A stretch of 64,000 nt of DNA, from NCBI GenBank assembly GCA_963667075.1, contig OY762938.1, forward strand, positions 496,001-560,000, written 5' to 3'. A model generated the notes under the pieces. The model ran no database searches, was not told the DNA's origin, and saw only the letters and a program-made list of their open reading frames with translations. Shown here piece by piece: positions 25,096-33,536 of the stretch (the stretch's first letter is position 1; each line of letters begins with the position of its first letter). The stretch is from G963667075 sp963667075. GTDB lineage: Bacteria; Pseudomonadota; Alphaproteobacteria; Micavibrionales; Micavibrionaceae. Position numbers and translations under genes: made by a program.

Positions 25096-25551
25096 ATGCT
25101 CTCAATCGCTTTATATCAGCCCGATATTCCTCAGAACACTGGCGCCATGATCCGGCTTTGTGCCTGCCTTGATATAGGACTTCACATTATTGAACCTTGC
25201 GGTTTCCCCTTAAATGAACGGAAAATACGGCAATCTGCCATGGACTATTTCGATCACGTCTCGCTCACACGCCATGAAAGCTGGGCCAGCTTTCGCAAAA
25301 GCTGTGAAAAAAAAGGACGCATTATCTTGATGACCACAAAATATGACGCCCCTTACACCAGTTTTTCCTTTCAAGATGGTGACATTTTGCTGGCCGGACG
25401 GGAAAGTGCCGGCGTACCGGACTCCGTTCATAAGGTCGCTGATGCACGCATCGGCATTCCCATGAAACAAAACTTAAGATCCTTGAATATTGTCAACGCC
25501 ACAGCCATGATAACCGGCGAAGCCATCAGGCAGCTACAGTCACCTGAATAA
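25096..25551 (+). CDS. trmL: tRNA (cytidine/uridine-2'-O-)-methyltransferase
   Basis: A 151-residue SPOUT methyltransferase that modifies the wobble base of tRNA-Leu. The start MLSIALYQPDIPQNTGAMIR matches E. coli TrmL almost position for position, so the ATG at 25096 is preferred over a TTG eight codons upstream; neither has a clear ribosome-binding site. The knot signatures LLAGRESAGVPD and IPMKQNLRSLNIVNATAM are present. Its substrate class, tRNA-Leu with CAA or UAA anticodons, includes the tRNA encoded at 2723-2807. Confidence 0.93.
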   Translation: MLSIALYQPDIPQNTGAMIRLCACLDIGLHIIEPCGFPLNERKIRQSAMDYFDHVSLTRHESWASFRKSCEKKGRIILMTTKYDAPYTSFSFQDGDILLAGRESAGVPDSVHKVADARIGIPMKQNLRSLNIVNATAMITGEAIRQLQSPE

Positions 25552-25555
25552 GCTC

Positions 25556-26785
25556 TCATGACTGCCCGGAAGCAAAAGCCAGGCAAGCGTCTTTATCCGC
25601 CGCAAACCCCCCTGTAATCCACCATGTTTCAACATCCTGCAACCGCTGCCCCAGACCGGGACCGGCAGAAAAACCAAGAGCCATAAGATCCATTCCATTT
25701 ACCGGAAAAGGTGGTGGCGACCAGGAAGACGTGATAATGGACATAGCCTCCCCCAACTCTTGCGTATCACCGCCATAGAACAGGAAGAGACACTGCGTAG
25801 CGATATCTTTTTTATACTTATATATTAATGCCTTGACATCATTTTCTTCAACAAATTTCAAAGAAGAAATTATACTAAGCATTTGCCGCCCTTTGGCCCT
25901 CATTTTATTCGTTAGCACAAAGCACTCATCCAATGCTGCGAAACGGGAGTCATCCAGACCACATAAGACAAGCAAACGTGCAACAAGAGAAAACATATTA
26001 TAATGTTGCTGCAATCGACACAGTGTCTTTAAGGCCTGCGCCGAATAATCGGTCGCAACAATTTCCTCCAAGATATTGTTATTCCGCATTATATTTAATG
26101 TATCAACAGGATCATCCACAGACAGTATTTTAAAAAATTCCTGAGAGACACGTTCCTTTGACAAACGCTTTAACCTGCCTGCATACTTTTGACAAACGGT
26201 CAGGACCTCTTCGTCAACCTCCCCTGCCCCATAAAGCGTATGAAAGCGAAAGAAACGCAAAATCCGCAAATAATCCTCTTCAATCCTCTTTTCAGGCTTT
26301 CCAACAAAAACGACCTTTCTATTATGAAGATCGGCAAGCCCTCTGCCTGTCGGATCAAACAGACGACCATCCATCGCAGCCAGAAGTGTGTTCATTGTAA
26401 AATCACGACGTCTTGAATCTTCCAGCCAGTCTTTTGTAAAAGAGACATCTGCGTGACGGCCATCCGTCTTCATATCGCAGCGCAAACTCGTTATTTCGTA
26501 TGATTTTTCCTCAATAACTGCCGTAACCGTGCCATGTTTCAACCCAGTCGGAATAGCCCGTATTCCGGCATGCTTTAGTTTTTCCAAAACCTCTTCAGGG
26601 GTAAATTGCGTCGCCAGATCTACATCACAGACCTCTTTTTCAAGCAGCAGATTTCTTACACTTCCTCCGACAAACAATGTCGACGGAGAGTCTCCGTAAC
26701 CGGCCAATACCGTCATAAGACGCTTTACTTCCCTGCTTTTCATCCAGAGAGGGATATCTATTGTTTTAACAGGAGATAACATCAT
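25556..26785 (-). CDS. cca: CCA tRNA nucleotidyltransferase family protein
   Basis: A 409-residue polymerase-beta-type nucleotidyltransferase that builds or repairs tRNA 3' CCA ends. The head-domain motif is LFVGGSVRNLLL followed by the catalytic DVDLAT (Asp-x-Asp). Neck features RRDFTMNTLLAAMDGRLFDP and RIEEDYLRILRFFRFH are typical. The C-terminal region is the shorter alphaproteobacterial form. It converges on trmL with a gap of four bases. Poly(A) polymerase is the main alternative but is less likely in this lineage. Confidence 0.92.
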   Translation of the reverse strand: MMLSPVKTIDIPLWMKSREVKRLMTVLAGYGDSPSTLFVGGSVRNLLLEKEVCDVDLATQFTPEEVLEKLKHAGIRAIPTGLKHGTVTAVIEEKSYEITSLRCDMKTDGRHADVSFTKDWLEDSRRRDFTMNTLLAAMDGRLFDPTGRGLADLHNRKVVFVGKPEKRIEEDYLRILRFFRFHTLYGAGEVDEEVLTVCQKYAGRLKRLSKERVSQEFFKILSVDDPVDTLNIMRNNNILEEIVATDYSAQALKTLCRLQQHYNMFSLVARLLVLCGLDDSRFAALDECFVLTNKMRAKGRQMLSIISSLKFVEENDVKALIYKYKKDIATQCLFLFYGGDTQELGEAMSIITSSWSPPPFPVNGMDLMALGFSAGPGLGQRLQDVETWWITGGFAADKDACLAFASGQS

Positions 26786-26900
26786 TTTCTTACTTATTCT
26801 TTCCGGATTGTCTATTATATCGTCTTTAGTCTGGATTCTGCGATCGAAAGAAGTATAGTCCTTTCAGAGCTTACCATCAAACAAGGAGTTTTCAGTTTCC

Positions 26901-27881
26901 ATGGCCCACACAGACATAGAAACACGCTTTGATGAATCCGCATCAAAGCTGGACCGCGCCAAAAAAGAAATATCAAAGATTATATTCGGGCAAAAAGACG
27001 TTATAGATCAGACACTCATCTCTCTTATAGCGGGCGGGCACGTCCTCCTGATTGGTGTCCCCGGCCTTGCAAAAACATTACTGGTGGATACGGTTGCCAC
27101 TGTGCTTGGCCTCAACTCAAACAGAATTCAATGCACACCGGATCTGATGCCTGCCGATGTTATCGGTGCCGAGGTGCTGGAAGAAACAGAAAAAGGGACG
27201 CGCAGCTTTCGCTTTATAAAAGGACCTGTTTTTACACAGTTTTTAATGGCAGATGAAATAAACCGGGCCAGCCCGCGCACACAGTCTGCCCTGCTTCAAG
27301 CCATGCAGGAAAAGCAGGTAACCGCTGGCGGACAAACCCACAAACTCCCCGAACCCTTTCACGTTCTGGCCACACAAAATCCTTTAGAGCAGGAAGGCAC
27401 CTACCCTCTTCCCGAGGCGCAACTCGACCGGTTTTTAATGCAGATCAATGTTGACTACCCGGATGAAACGGCTGAAAGAGATATGCTTTTGGCCACCACA
27501 ATGAATACGCAAGCGAAAGTCGAACCGATCTTTGGGCCAAAAGACCTGCTTGATATTCAGACCCTTGTCAGGGACATGCCCATCGGAGAAGATGTAGTAA
27601 ACGCCATACTGACACTCGTCCGCAGAGGACGGCCGGGCAAAGAATCTCCGGAACTTGTCAATGACTATGTCGTATGGGCCCCTGGTCCGCGCTGTTCTCA
27701 GGCCCTGATGTTAACAAGCCGGGCCGCCGCTCTTTTAGATGGTCGCGCAGCCCCATCCATTGATGATGTCCTTGATCTGGCCGCTCCGGTCCTGCGTCAC
27801 CGTATGGCCCTGAACTTCAAGGCTAAAGCTGATAATGTTTCACTTGAAGATGTGATTGATTCGCTCAAACATGGCCTGTAA
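26901..27881 (+). CDS. MoxR family AAA+ ATPase
   Basis: A 326-residue AAA+ ATPase of the MoxR class, thought to act as a chaperone maturing VWA-domain partners. Walker A is the MoxR variant GVPGLAKTL (52-60), Walker B is LMADEINRASPRTQSALLQAMQE (about 115-137), sensor-1 region ATQNPLEQEGTYPLPEAQLDRF (about 155-176). AAGGAG precedes the ATG by about 12 bases. It is the first gene of a four-gene operon; its end overlaps the next gene by 11 bases. Confidence 0.95.
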   Translation: MAHTDIETRFDESASKLDRAKKEISKIIFGQKDVIDQTLISLIAGGHVLLIGVPGLAKTLLVDTVATVLGLNSNRIQCTPDLMPADVIGAEVLEETEKGTRSFRFIKGPVFTQFLMADEINRASPRTQSALLQAMQEKQVTAGGQTHKLPEPFHVLATQNPLEQEGTYPLPEAQLDRFLMQINVDYPDETAERDMLLATTMNTQAKVEPIFGPKDLLDIQTLVRDMPIGEDVVNAILTLVRRGRPGKESPELVNDYVVWAPGPRCSQALMLTSRAAALLDGRAAPSIDDVLDLAAPVLRHRMALNFKAKADNVSLEDVIDSLKHGL

Positions 27882-28791
27882 AAAGAACAATCCTGTCACC
27901 TTAAGGCATGAGGCGGAAGACGCCTCAGTCGTGTTGCCTGCGCTCATCGCAGCGGCAGAGCGCACGGCAAATGCCATCCTGTCCGGTGAACACCCCAGAA
28001 AGAAACCGGGTGCCGGTGAACAGTTCTGGCAATATCGCGACTACGTCCCCTCTGACAGGCCGCAAGACATTGACTGGAAACAATCCGCCAAAAGCGATCA
28101 TGTCTTTATTCGCCAAAAAGAATGGCAGACGGCACAAACGCTTCATTTTTGGATTCATGACGGGCCGGGCATGAACTTTGCCTCATCAAAGACTCTTGTC
28201 ACGAAAGCCGAACGCGCCAAAACCCTGTTGCTGGCCCTTGCCATTCTGACCACCAGAGCCGGTGAGAAAATAACCTTTCTGGATCGCTCGATCAGGCCGG
28301 GCCGGACAGAGCACACATTGCAAAAACTGGCCGCTCATTTGTGTCTTCCGCCTCATTCAAAATCAAATGCGGGCCCCATACCAGAAACAGATGCCATTTC
28401 ACTGCCGCAGAACAGTGCCGCTATTCTGATAGGGGATTTTCTGTCTGACCCTGACGCACTCTACGCCGCATTCAAAACACTTTCTGGCCGCTGCACAGTT
28501 TCTTTTGTACTGCAGATTCTGGACCCGGCAGAAATAGATTTACCTTATAGCGGACGCGTCCTGTTCGAAGATCCGCTCCATCAGGCACAGACGCTGATCG
28601 ACCACACAGGCTCTGTCAGACAGGCCTATCAGGAAAGAATAACCCGCCACATAGAACAGATTCGAAACATATGTCACAGCCTGCATTGGGGCTATGCCTT
28701 GCATACCACAGATCAGGATATGACAGATACGCTGTCAGATATCTGGGCACAGATGGCCCCTCAAAATTATAAAAGTACGGGAGGCTTTTAA
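27871..28791 (+). CDS. DUF58 domain protein
   Basis: A 306-residue protein. The ATG at 27871 lies inside the moxR 3' end and was preferred over an upstream TTG. The family signature FWQYRDYVPSDRPQDIDWKQSAKSDHVFIRQKEW (split across about residues 46-79) is intact. It has a VWA-like fold, with DUF58 proteins acting as typical partners of MoxR ATPases. There are no membrane segments. The next gene starts three bases after its stop. Confidence 0.93.
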   Translation: MACKKNNPVTLRHEAEDASVVLPALIAAAERTANAILSGEHPRKKPGAGEQFWQYRDYVPSDRPQDIDWKQSAKSDHVFIRQKEWQTAQTLHFWIHDGPGMNFASSKTLVTKAERAKTLLLALAILTTRAGEKITFLDRSIRPGRTEHTLQKLAAHLCLPPHSKSNAGPIPETDAISLPQNSAAILIGDFLSDPDALYAAFKTLSGRCTVSFVLQILDPAEIDLPYSGRVLFEDPLHQAQTLIDHTGSVRQAYQERITRHIEQIRNICHSLHWGYALHTTDQDMTDTLSDIWAQMAPQNYKSTGGF

Positions 28792-28793
28792 GC

Positions 28794-31463
28794 ATGAACA
28801 TGCCGGATATCGTTTTCCTTACGCCGCCTGTTTTACTGGCACTGGCTGTTCTGCCAGTCCTATGGTTTTTGCTCCGCGTTATACCGCCGCCTGCAAAAAA
28901 AGTAATCCTGCCCACCGCGCATTTTTTAAAAGGCCTGATCGCAAAAGAGAAAACACCTGCCCGCACCCCTTGGTGGATACTCCTGTTACGCCTGCTGACT
29001 GCCGCGCTTGTTATTATCGCCCTTGCCCGCCCTGTCTTAAATCCGTCAGAAACACTACCCGGCGGAAAGCATTTACGGCTTGTCATTGATAATAGCTGGG
29101 CCGCGGCTCAAAACTGGAATACACAGCAAAAAACGCTAGCCTCTCTCCTTCTTCAAGCGAGACGGGCACAAAAAATTCTTTATATCCTGCCCACCGCAGC
29201 ACCGCCCGGACAGGCGCAGACGCAGCAATACGGTCCTTTAAGCTACACTCAGGCCGAAGCCATTATAAAGGGCTTGCAGGTTCAGCCATGGTCGGCCAAT
29301 TACGGGAAAATTTCCCGCATGCTAAAAGAAAAAACAGAAAAAGAGAGTCTGTACACCATATGGCTTGGCCATGGCATCGATGAAAAGGAAGCACAAACAC
29401 TAGCCGGAACGCTCCAAAATCAGGGCGGTTTAACTTATTATACACCGGAAAAACAGCATTTGCCGCTTCTTTTGTCCATGGATGAAACGGAAAAAAATAC
29501 GCTCGTGATCACAAGTGCCGGCGCGCATAACTATGATTATCCGCTCTCTGTTCATGGTCTGGATGAAAACGGCCGTTTGCTGGACAGTGAAAAACTCACG
29601 CTCAAAAAAGGGGAACAAAAAACGACCCATAAACTAGCCACTTTATCCCCAAAAACAGTGCAATTACGCCTGTCCTACCAAAACAGTGCGGGCGCAACCG
29701 TCCTTCTGGACAAACATTTCTCTCAAAAAACGGTTGGCATTGTCGCGCCAGCAGAAGATACAGACGGTACAGCCTTTATTGATGCGCATTACTATCTCAA
29801 CCGGGCCCTCGAACCTTATGCAAAAATTGAACAGGGTGCTGTTAACGCTCTGATAGAAAAAGACATATCACTCATGATTATGCCTGATACAGGCAATCTG
29901 CCTCTGGCGACATTGAATAAACTGGATGAATGGGTCAACAAGGGGGGCGTCCTCCTTCGTTTTGCCGGACCCAAAATGGCACAAAGCGAGCCTTTTCTTA
30001 CACCGGTGCCACTGCGCAAGGAAAAACGGGTATTAGATGGTTCTCTTACATGGGACTCTCCCTCTTCACTGGCCCCCTTTCCCAAGCACAGCCCTTTTTA
30101 TGATCTCGCGCTGCCAGAAGATATTGAGATCAAACAGCAGATTCTTGCACAGCCCGGCACAGAACTTGAAGAAAAAACATGGATCGCGCTGGAAGACGGC
30201 ACACCGCTTGTCACCGCAGCCCCAAAGGAAAACGGTTTTTTAATTCTGGTACATACCAGTGCTACGCCGACATGGTCGAACCTGCCGATATCGGGGCTCT
30301 ATGTGTCTATGCTAAAGCGCATTATCGATCTGGCTGATGCGCCTCAAAAAATGGAGGAAACCCGTACGGACATACTTGAGCCACTGCGGATCATTAACGG
30401 GAAAGGTAATCTCGGCGCGCCGCCAGCCTATGTACATGCCATTCCGGCAAAAGACAGGGACAACATAGAAATTTCCTCCACGCACCCGCCTGGTCTCTAT
30501 GGAAAAGGCGCGTATCATTATGCCCTTAATCTCGGCGACCAGATAAAATATCTTGGTCTGTTTACCCCTTCGGATTCTGTCGACCAGCGTTCTTATGATG
30601 TCTCAAAAGAAAAAGAACTCATGCCTGCCTTGCTGACACTTGCCTTTTTGCTGTTCCTTATCGACTGGCTTGTCATGATGCTCATGATGAGCGGCGGCCG
30701 GCTTTTACGGACAAAAATGGCGACATTTATCCTCTGCAGCCTGATATCAACACAAGCCTGTGCCAATGATCCCCTTTATGCCGCCAAGACCCATCTGGCC
30801 TACATAAAAACTGGGGATTATACCCTTGATAAAACAACGGAAAAAGGGCTGCAAAACCTGACATCGACGCTCACCAACCGTACATCCATTGATATGGGCG
30901 ACGTTGTTGCGCTTGACCCGGATATTGATGCGCTGGCCTTTTTCCCGATTATATATTGGCCTGTGACAAAGACGCAAAAGCCTCTTTCTATGAACGCTGT
31001 ACTGACCATCCGCCACTATCTTACCCACGGCGGCACCATTTTTTTTGACACGCGGGACCAGCATAATAAAGTGGATGAAAACAAAATATCTTTTCTGGCT
31101 CAAACATCACAGGCCAGAACCTTAAAAGAGCTGACCGCCCCGCTGGATATTGCCCCCCTCGCACCGATCCCCGATACCCATGTCCTGTCCAGAAGCTTTT
31201 ATCTGCTGGATGATTACCCCGGCTACTACACAGGCGGTACATTATGGATCGAAGAAAACAGTCCAGCCTATCAGGATGGTGTCTCCTCTGTTATCATAGG
31301 TGCCAACGACTTTGCCAAGGCCTGGGCTGCCGGAGAAGATGGCAGCAGAGAGCAGGAAATGGTTTTTCGTTTTGGCGTCAATCTTGTTGTTCACGCCCTG
31401 ACCGGAAATTACAAAGAAGATCAGATCCATTTGCCTCATATTTTAAAAAGGCTGGGAGAATAG
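28794..31463 (+). CDS. BatA/DUF4159 domain membrane protein
   Basis: An 889-residue inner-membrane protein. An N-terminal BatA-like segment holds two membrane helices (about 9-28 and 57-76) around the typical KVILPTAHFLKGL...ARTPWWILLLRLL. A large periplasmic region with a degenerate VWA/GATase-like part follows (about 85-600), then a helix at about 617-640. A C-terminal DUF4159 domain (about 660-885) includes AYIKTGDYTLDKTTEKGL and YLTHGGTIFFDTRD. It forms the membrane core of the MoxR-DUF58 system with the next gene. Exact function unknown; related loci affect envelope stress and aerotolerance in other bacteria. Confidence 0.88.
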   Translation: MNMPDIVFLTPPVLLALAVLPVLWFLLRVIPPPAKKVILPTAHFLKGLIAKEKTPARTPWWILLLRLLTAALVIIALARPVLNPSETLPGGKHLRLVIDNSWAAAQNWNTQQKTLASLLLQARRAQKILYILPTAAPPGQAQTQQYGPLSYTQAEAIIKGLQVQPWSANYGKISRMLKEKTEKESLYTIWLGHGIDEKEAQTLAGTLQNQGGLTYYTPEKQHLPLLLSMDETEKNTLVITSAGAHNYDYPLSVHGLDENGRLLDSEKLTLKKGEQKTTHKLATLSPKTVQLRLSYQNSAGATVLLDKHFSQKTVGIVAPAEDTDGTAFIDAHYYLNRALEPYAKIEQGAVNALIEKDISLMIMPDTGNLPLATLNKLDEWVNKGGVLLRFAGPKMAQSEPFLTPVPLRKEKRVLDGSLTWDSPSSLAPFPKHSPFYDLALPEDIEIKQQILAQPGTELEEKTWIALEDGTPLVTAAPKENGFLILVHTSATPTWSNLPISGLYVSMLKRIIDLADAPQKMEETRTDILEPLRIINGKGNLGAPPAYVHAIPAKDRDNIEISSTHPPGLYGKGAYHYALNLGDQIKYLGLFTPSDSVDQRSYDVSKEKELMPALLTLAFLLFLIDWLVMMLMMSGGRLLRTKMATFILCSLISTQACANDPLYAAKTHLAYIKTGDYTLDKTTEKGLQNLTSTLTNRTSIDMGDVVALDPDIDALAFFPIIYWPVTKTQKPLSMNAVLTIRHYLTHGGTIFFDTRDQHNKVDENKISFLAQTSQARTLKELTAPLDIAPLAPIPDTHVLSRSFYLLDDYPGYYTGGTLWIEENSPAYQDGVSSVIIGANDFAKAWAAGEDGSREQEMVFRFGVNLVVHALTGNYKEDQIHLPHILKRLGE

Positions 31464-31466
31464 AGC

Positions 31467-33536
31467 ATGCAAACAACCCTGCATTTTATGCCTTTAATTT
31501 CTGATAACATGCTCTTTATTCTGGGCTGTCTTTCCCTTTTGGGTGTTGTGCTGTCCTCCCTGATTTTCAGGCGCAGTCTTCTATGGCGCGCAATTGCTAT
31601 TGCCGCCCTCTTTTTAATCATGGCGAATCCTGTTCTTTTGCAGGAAGAACGTAAAAATTCAAAAGATACCGCCGTTGTTGTCGTTGATCGTTCCGATAGT
31701 CAAAAAGTGCAGGAGCGGAACACAAAAACAGAGGCCGCTCTCTCCTACATCAAAGACACCCTCCATTTACAGCACGATATAAATGTGCGGATTATAGAGG
31801 CTGGAAAAAATGAACCGGACAAGAAACAGGAAACCCATCTCTTCGATGAACTGGATCAGCAGCTCAGCGATATCCCACAAAAGCAAAGAGCCGGCGTCAT
31901 TTTCCTGACAGACGGCCAGGTCCACGACATCCCGAAAAATAGCGAACAGTTTGATAAATACGGTCCCGTCCATGTTTTGCTCTCTGGCAGTAAGCACGAG
32001 AAAGACCGTCAATTGACGCTGTTGCAAGTCCCCTCATACGGGATTGTCGGCCAAAAAACAACAATCCGATTTAAGGTCACAGACAGCCCTGCCGAAAGCA
32101 AAGAAGAAACATCCCAACTGACCATCAGTGTACCGGGTCAGGATCCGGTCACGCAGCAGATCACTATCAATGAAGAACAAAGCTTTGACTATCGTATAGA
32201 CCATGCGGGACAAAATATTCTGGAACTTTCGGTAGAAGAAATGGACGGAGAACTTTCTACCGCAAACAACAAGGCAGCCCTTGTTATTAACGGTGTCAGA
32301 GACCGCTTAAAAGTCCTTCTCATTTCAGGACAACCTTACGTAGGGGAGAGAACATGGCGTAATTTGCTAAACGCCGATCCCGGAGTCGATCTTGTTCATT
32401 TTACGATTCTGCGGTCTCCTGACACACAGAATTTTGTGCCTCAACACGAAATGTCACTAATACGTTTTCCTTTTCAGGAATTGTTCGAACAGAAAATCAA
32501 TGACTTTGACCTGATCATTTTTGACCGTTACCGCTTAAACGGCATCATGCCACATTTCTATTTCAGAAATATTGCAAACTATGTCAAAAATGGCGGTGCT
32601 TTCCTTATCTCAAACGGCCCTGACTATGTCAGTGAACACTCTGTTTTCGAAACAGACCTGAAAGATATTTTGCCCCTTGCACCTTCTGGCACCGTATTCG
32701 ACACCCCTTTTCAGCCGACCCTTACGGATCTTGGTCGCCGTCATCCTGTCACAGCCGATCTTCCCACGCCTGAAAACTGGGGAAAATGGATGAGGCAAAT
32801 CGGCACCTATTACAAACGAGGCGATATTCTGATGACCGGTGTCGATGGTCAACCGTTGCTTGTGCTTGATCGCGCAGGCAAAGGCCGCGTGGCACATCTG
32901 GCCAGTGATCAGGTCTGGCTCTGGGCGAGAGGTTATGAGGGCGGCGGCCCCTATGCGGATCTCCTGCGCCACATTGCTCACTGGCTTATGAAAGAGCCCG
33001 CTTTGGAAGAAACAGCTCTTCATCTGACAGTACAGGGAAAACAGATTTTTGTTAAAGCCCATGCGCTCTACGAAAACGAAGCAGACAATCCCGTGACTGT
33101 TACAAAGCCTGACGGTTCAACAGAAGAACTCACCCTCAAAACAACCGAAAAAGGCTGGCAGGAAGCGTATTACACCGGCGAAGATATAGGCGTTTACAGC
33201 TTTAACAACGGGAAGCAAACACATTACGCCGTTATTGGCACCCTAAACCCGCCCGAACTTTTGGACCTTGTCAGCACAAAAGAAAAGTTTCTCCCGATTG
33301 TAAAGACCTCAAAGGGGTCTATCCACTGGCTGGAAGATACCCCAACACCTGCAATTCGTGCTCTGGATAAAGGACACAGTTCTTTTGGTGGCAGAAACTG
33401 GATCGGTCTTAGACAAAATAACGACTACACCGTAACGGCCTTCAAGGAAATACCGCTTCTGCCAGAGTGGTTATCTCTTTGCATACTTGTTTTCCTGATT
33501 ACTTTTTCCTGGTGGAAAGAAGGTCGATCACGTTAG
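31467..33536 (+). CDS. membrane-bound GATase/VWA-like protein of the MoxR operon
   Basis: A 689-residue protein starting three bases after the previous stop. Two N-terminal helices (about 15-33 and 39-57) and one C-terminal helix (about 667-684) enclose a periplasmic domain. The first part has a VWA-like strand TAVVVVDRSDSQK (about 68-80) and GVIFLTDGQVHD (about 142-153). The second part resembles a glutamine-amidotransferase-like fold (RLKVLLISGQPYVGERTWRNL, LIIFDRYRLN, GGAFLISNGPDY) without an evident Cys nucleophile. It closes the four-gene operon and overlaps the convergent kinase gene by 38 bases. Confidence 0.82.
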   Translation: MQTTLHFMPLISDNMLFILGCLSLLGVVLSSLIFRRSLLWRAIAIAALFLIMANPVLLQEERKNSKDTAVVVVDRSDSQKVQERNTKTEAALSYIKDTLHLQHDINVRIIEAGKNEPDKKQETHLFDELDQQLSDIPQKQRAGVIFLTDGQVHDIPKNSEQFDKYGPVHVLLSGSKHEKDRQLTLLQVPSYGIVGQKTTIRFKVTDSPAESKEETSQLTISVPGQDPVTQQITINEEQSFDYRIDHAGQNILELSVEEMDGELSTANNKAALVINGVRDRLKVLLISGQPYVGERTWRNLLNADPGVDLVHFTILRSPDTQNFVPQHEMSLIRFPFQELFEQKINDFDLIIFDRYRLNGIMPHFYFRNIANYVKNGGAFLISNGPDYVSEHSVFETDLKDILPLAPSGTVFDTPFQPTLTDLGRRHPVTADLPTPENWGKWMRQIGTYYKRGDILMTGVDGQPLLVLDRAGKGRVAHLASDQVWLWARGYEGGGPYADLLRHIAHWLMKEPALEETALHLTVQGKQIFVKAHALYENEADNPVTVTKPDGSTEELTLKTTEKGWQEAYYTGEDIGVYSFNNGKQTHYAVIGTLNPPELLDLVSTKEKFLPIVKTSKGSIHWLEDTPTPAIRALDKGHSSFGGRNWIGLRQNNDYTVTAFKEIPLLPEWLSLCILVFLITFSWWKEGRSR

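Noticed and set aside
24894..25172. 92-residue plus-strand frame whose SD-like AAGGAGG lies in a hairpin
   Set aside because: It runs into trmL in another frame and has no coherent protein features; a regulated leader peptide is conceivable but unsupported.
33499..33536. Convergent 38-base overlap as a sign of a frameshift
   Set aside because: Both proteins end naturally (C-terminal helix; receiver tail), so a simple overlap of 3' ends is enough.
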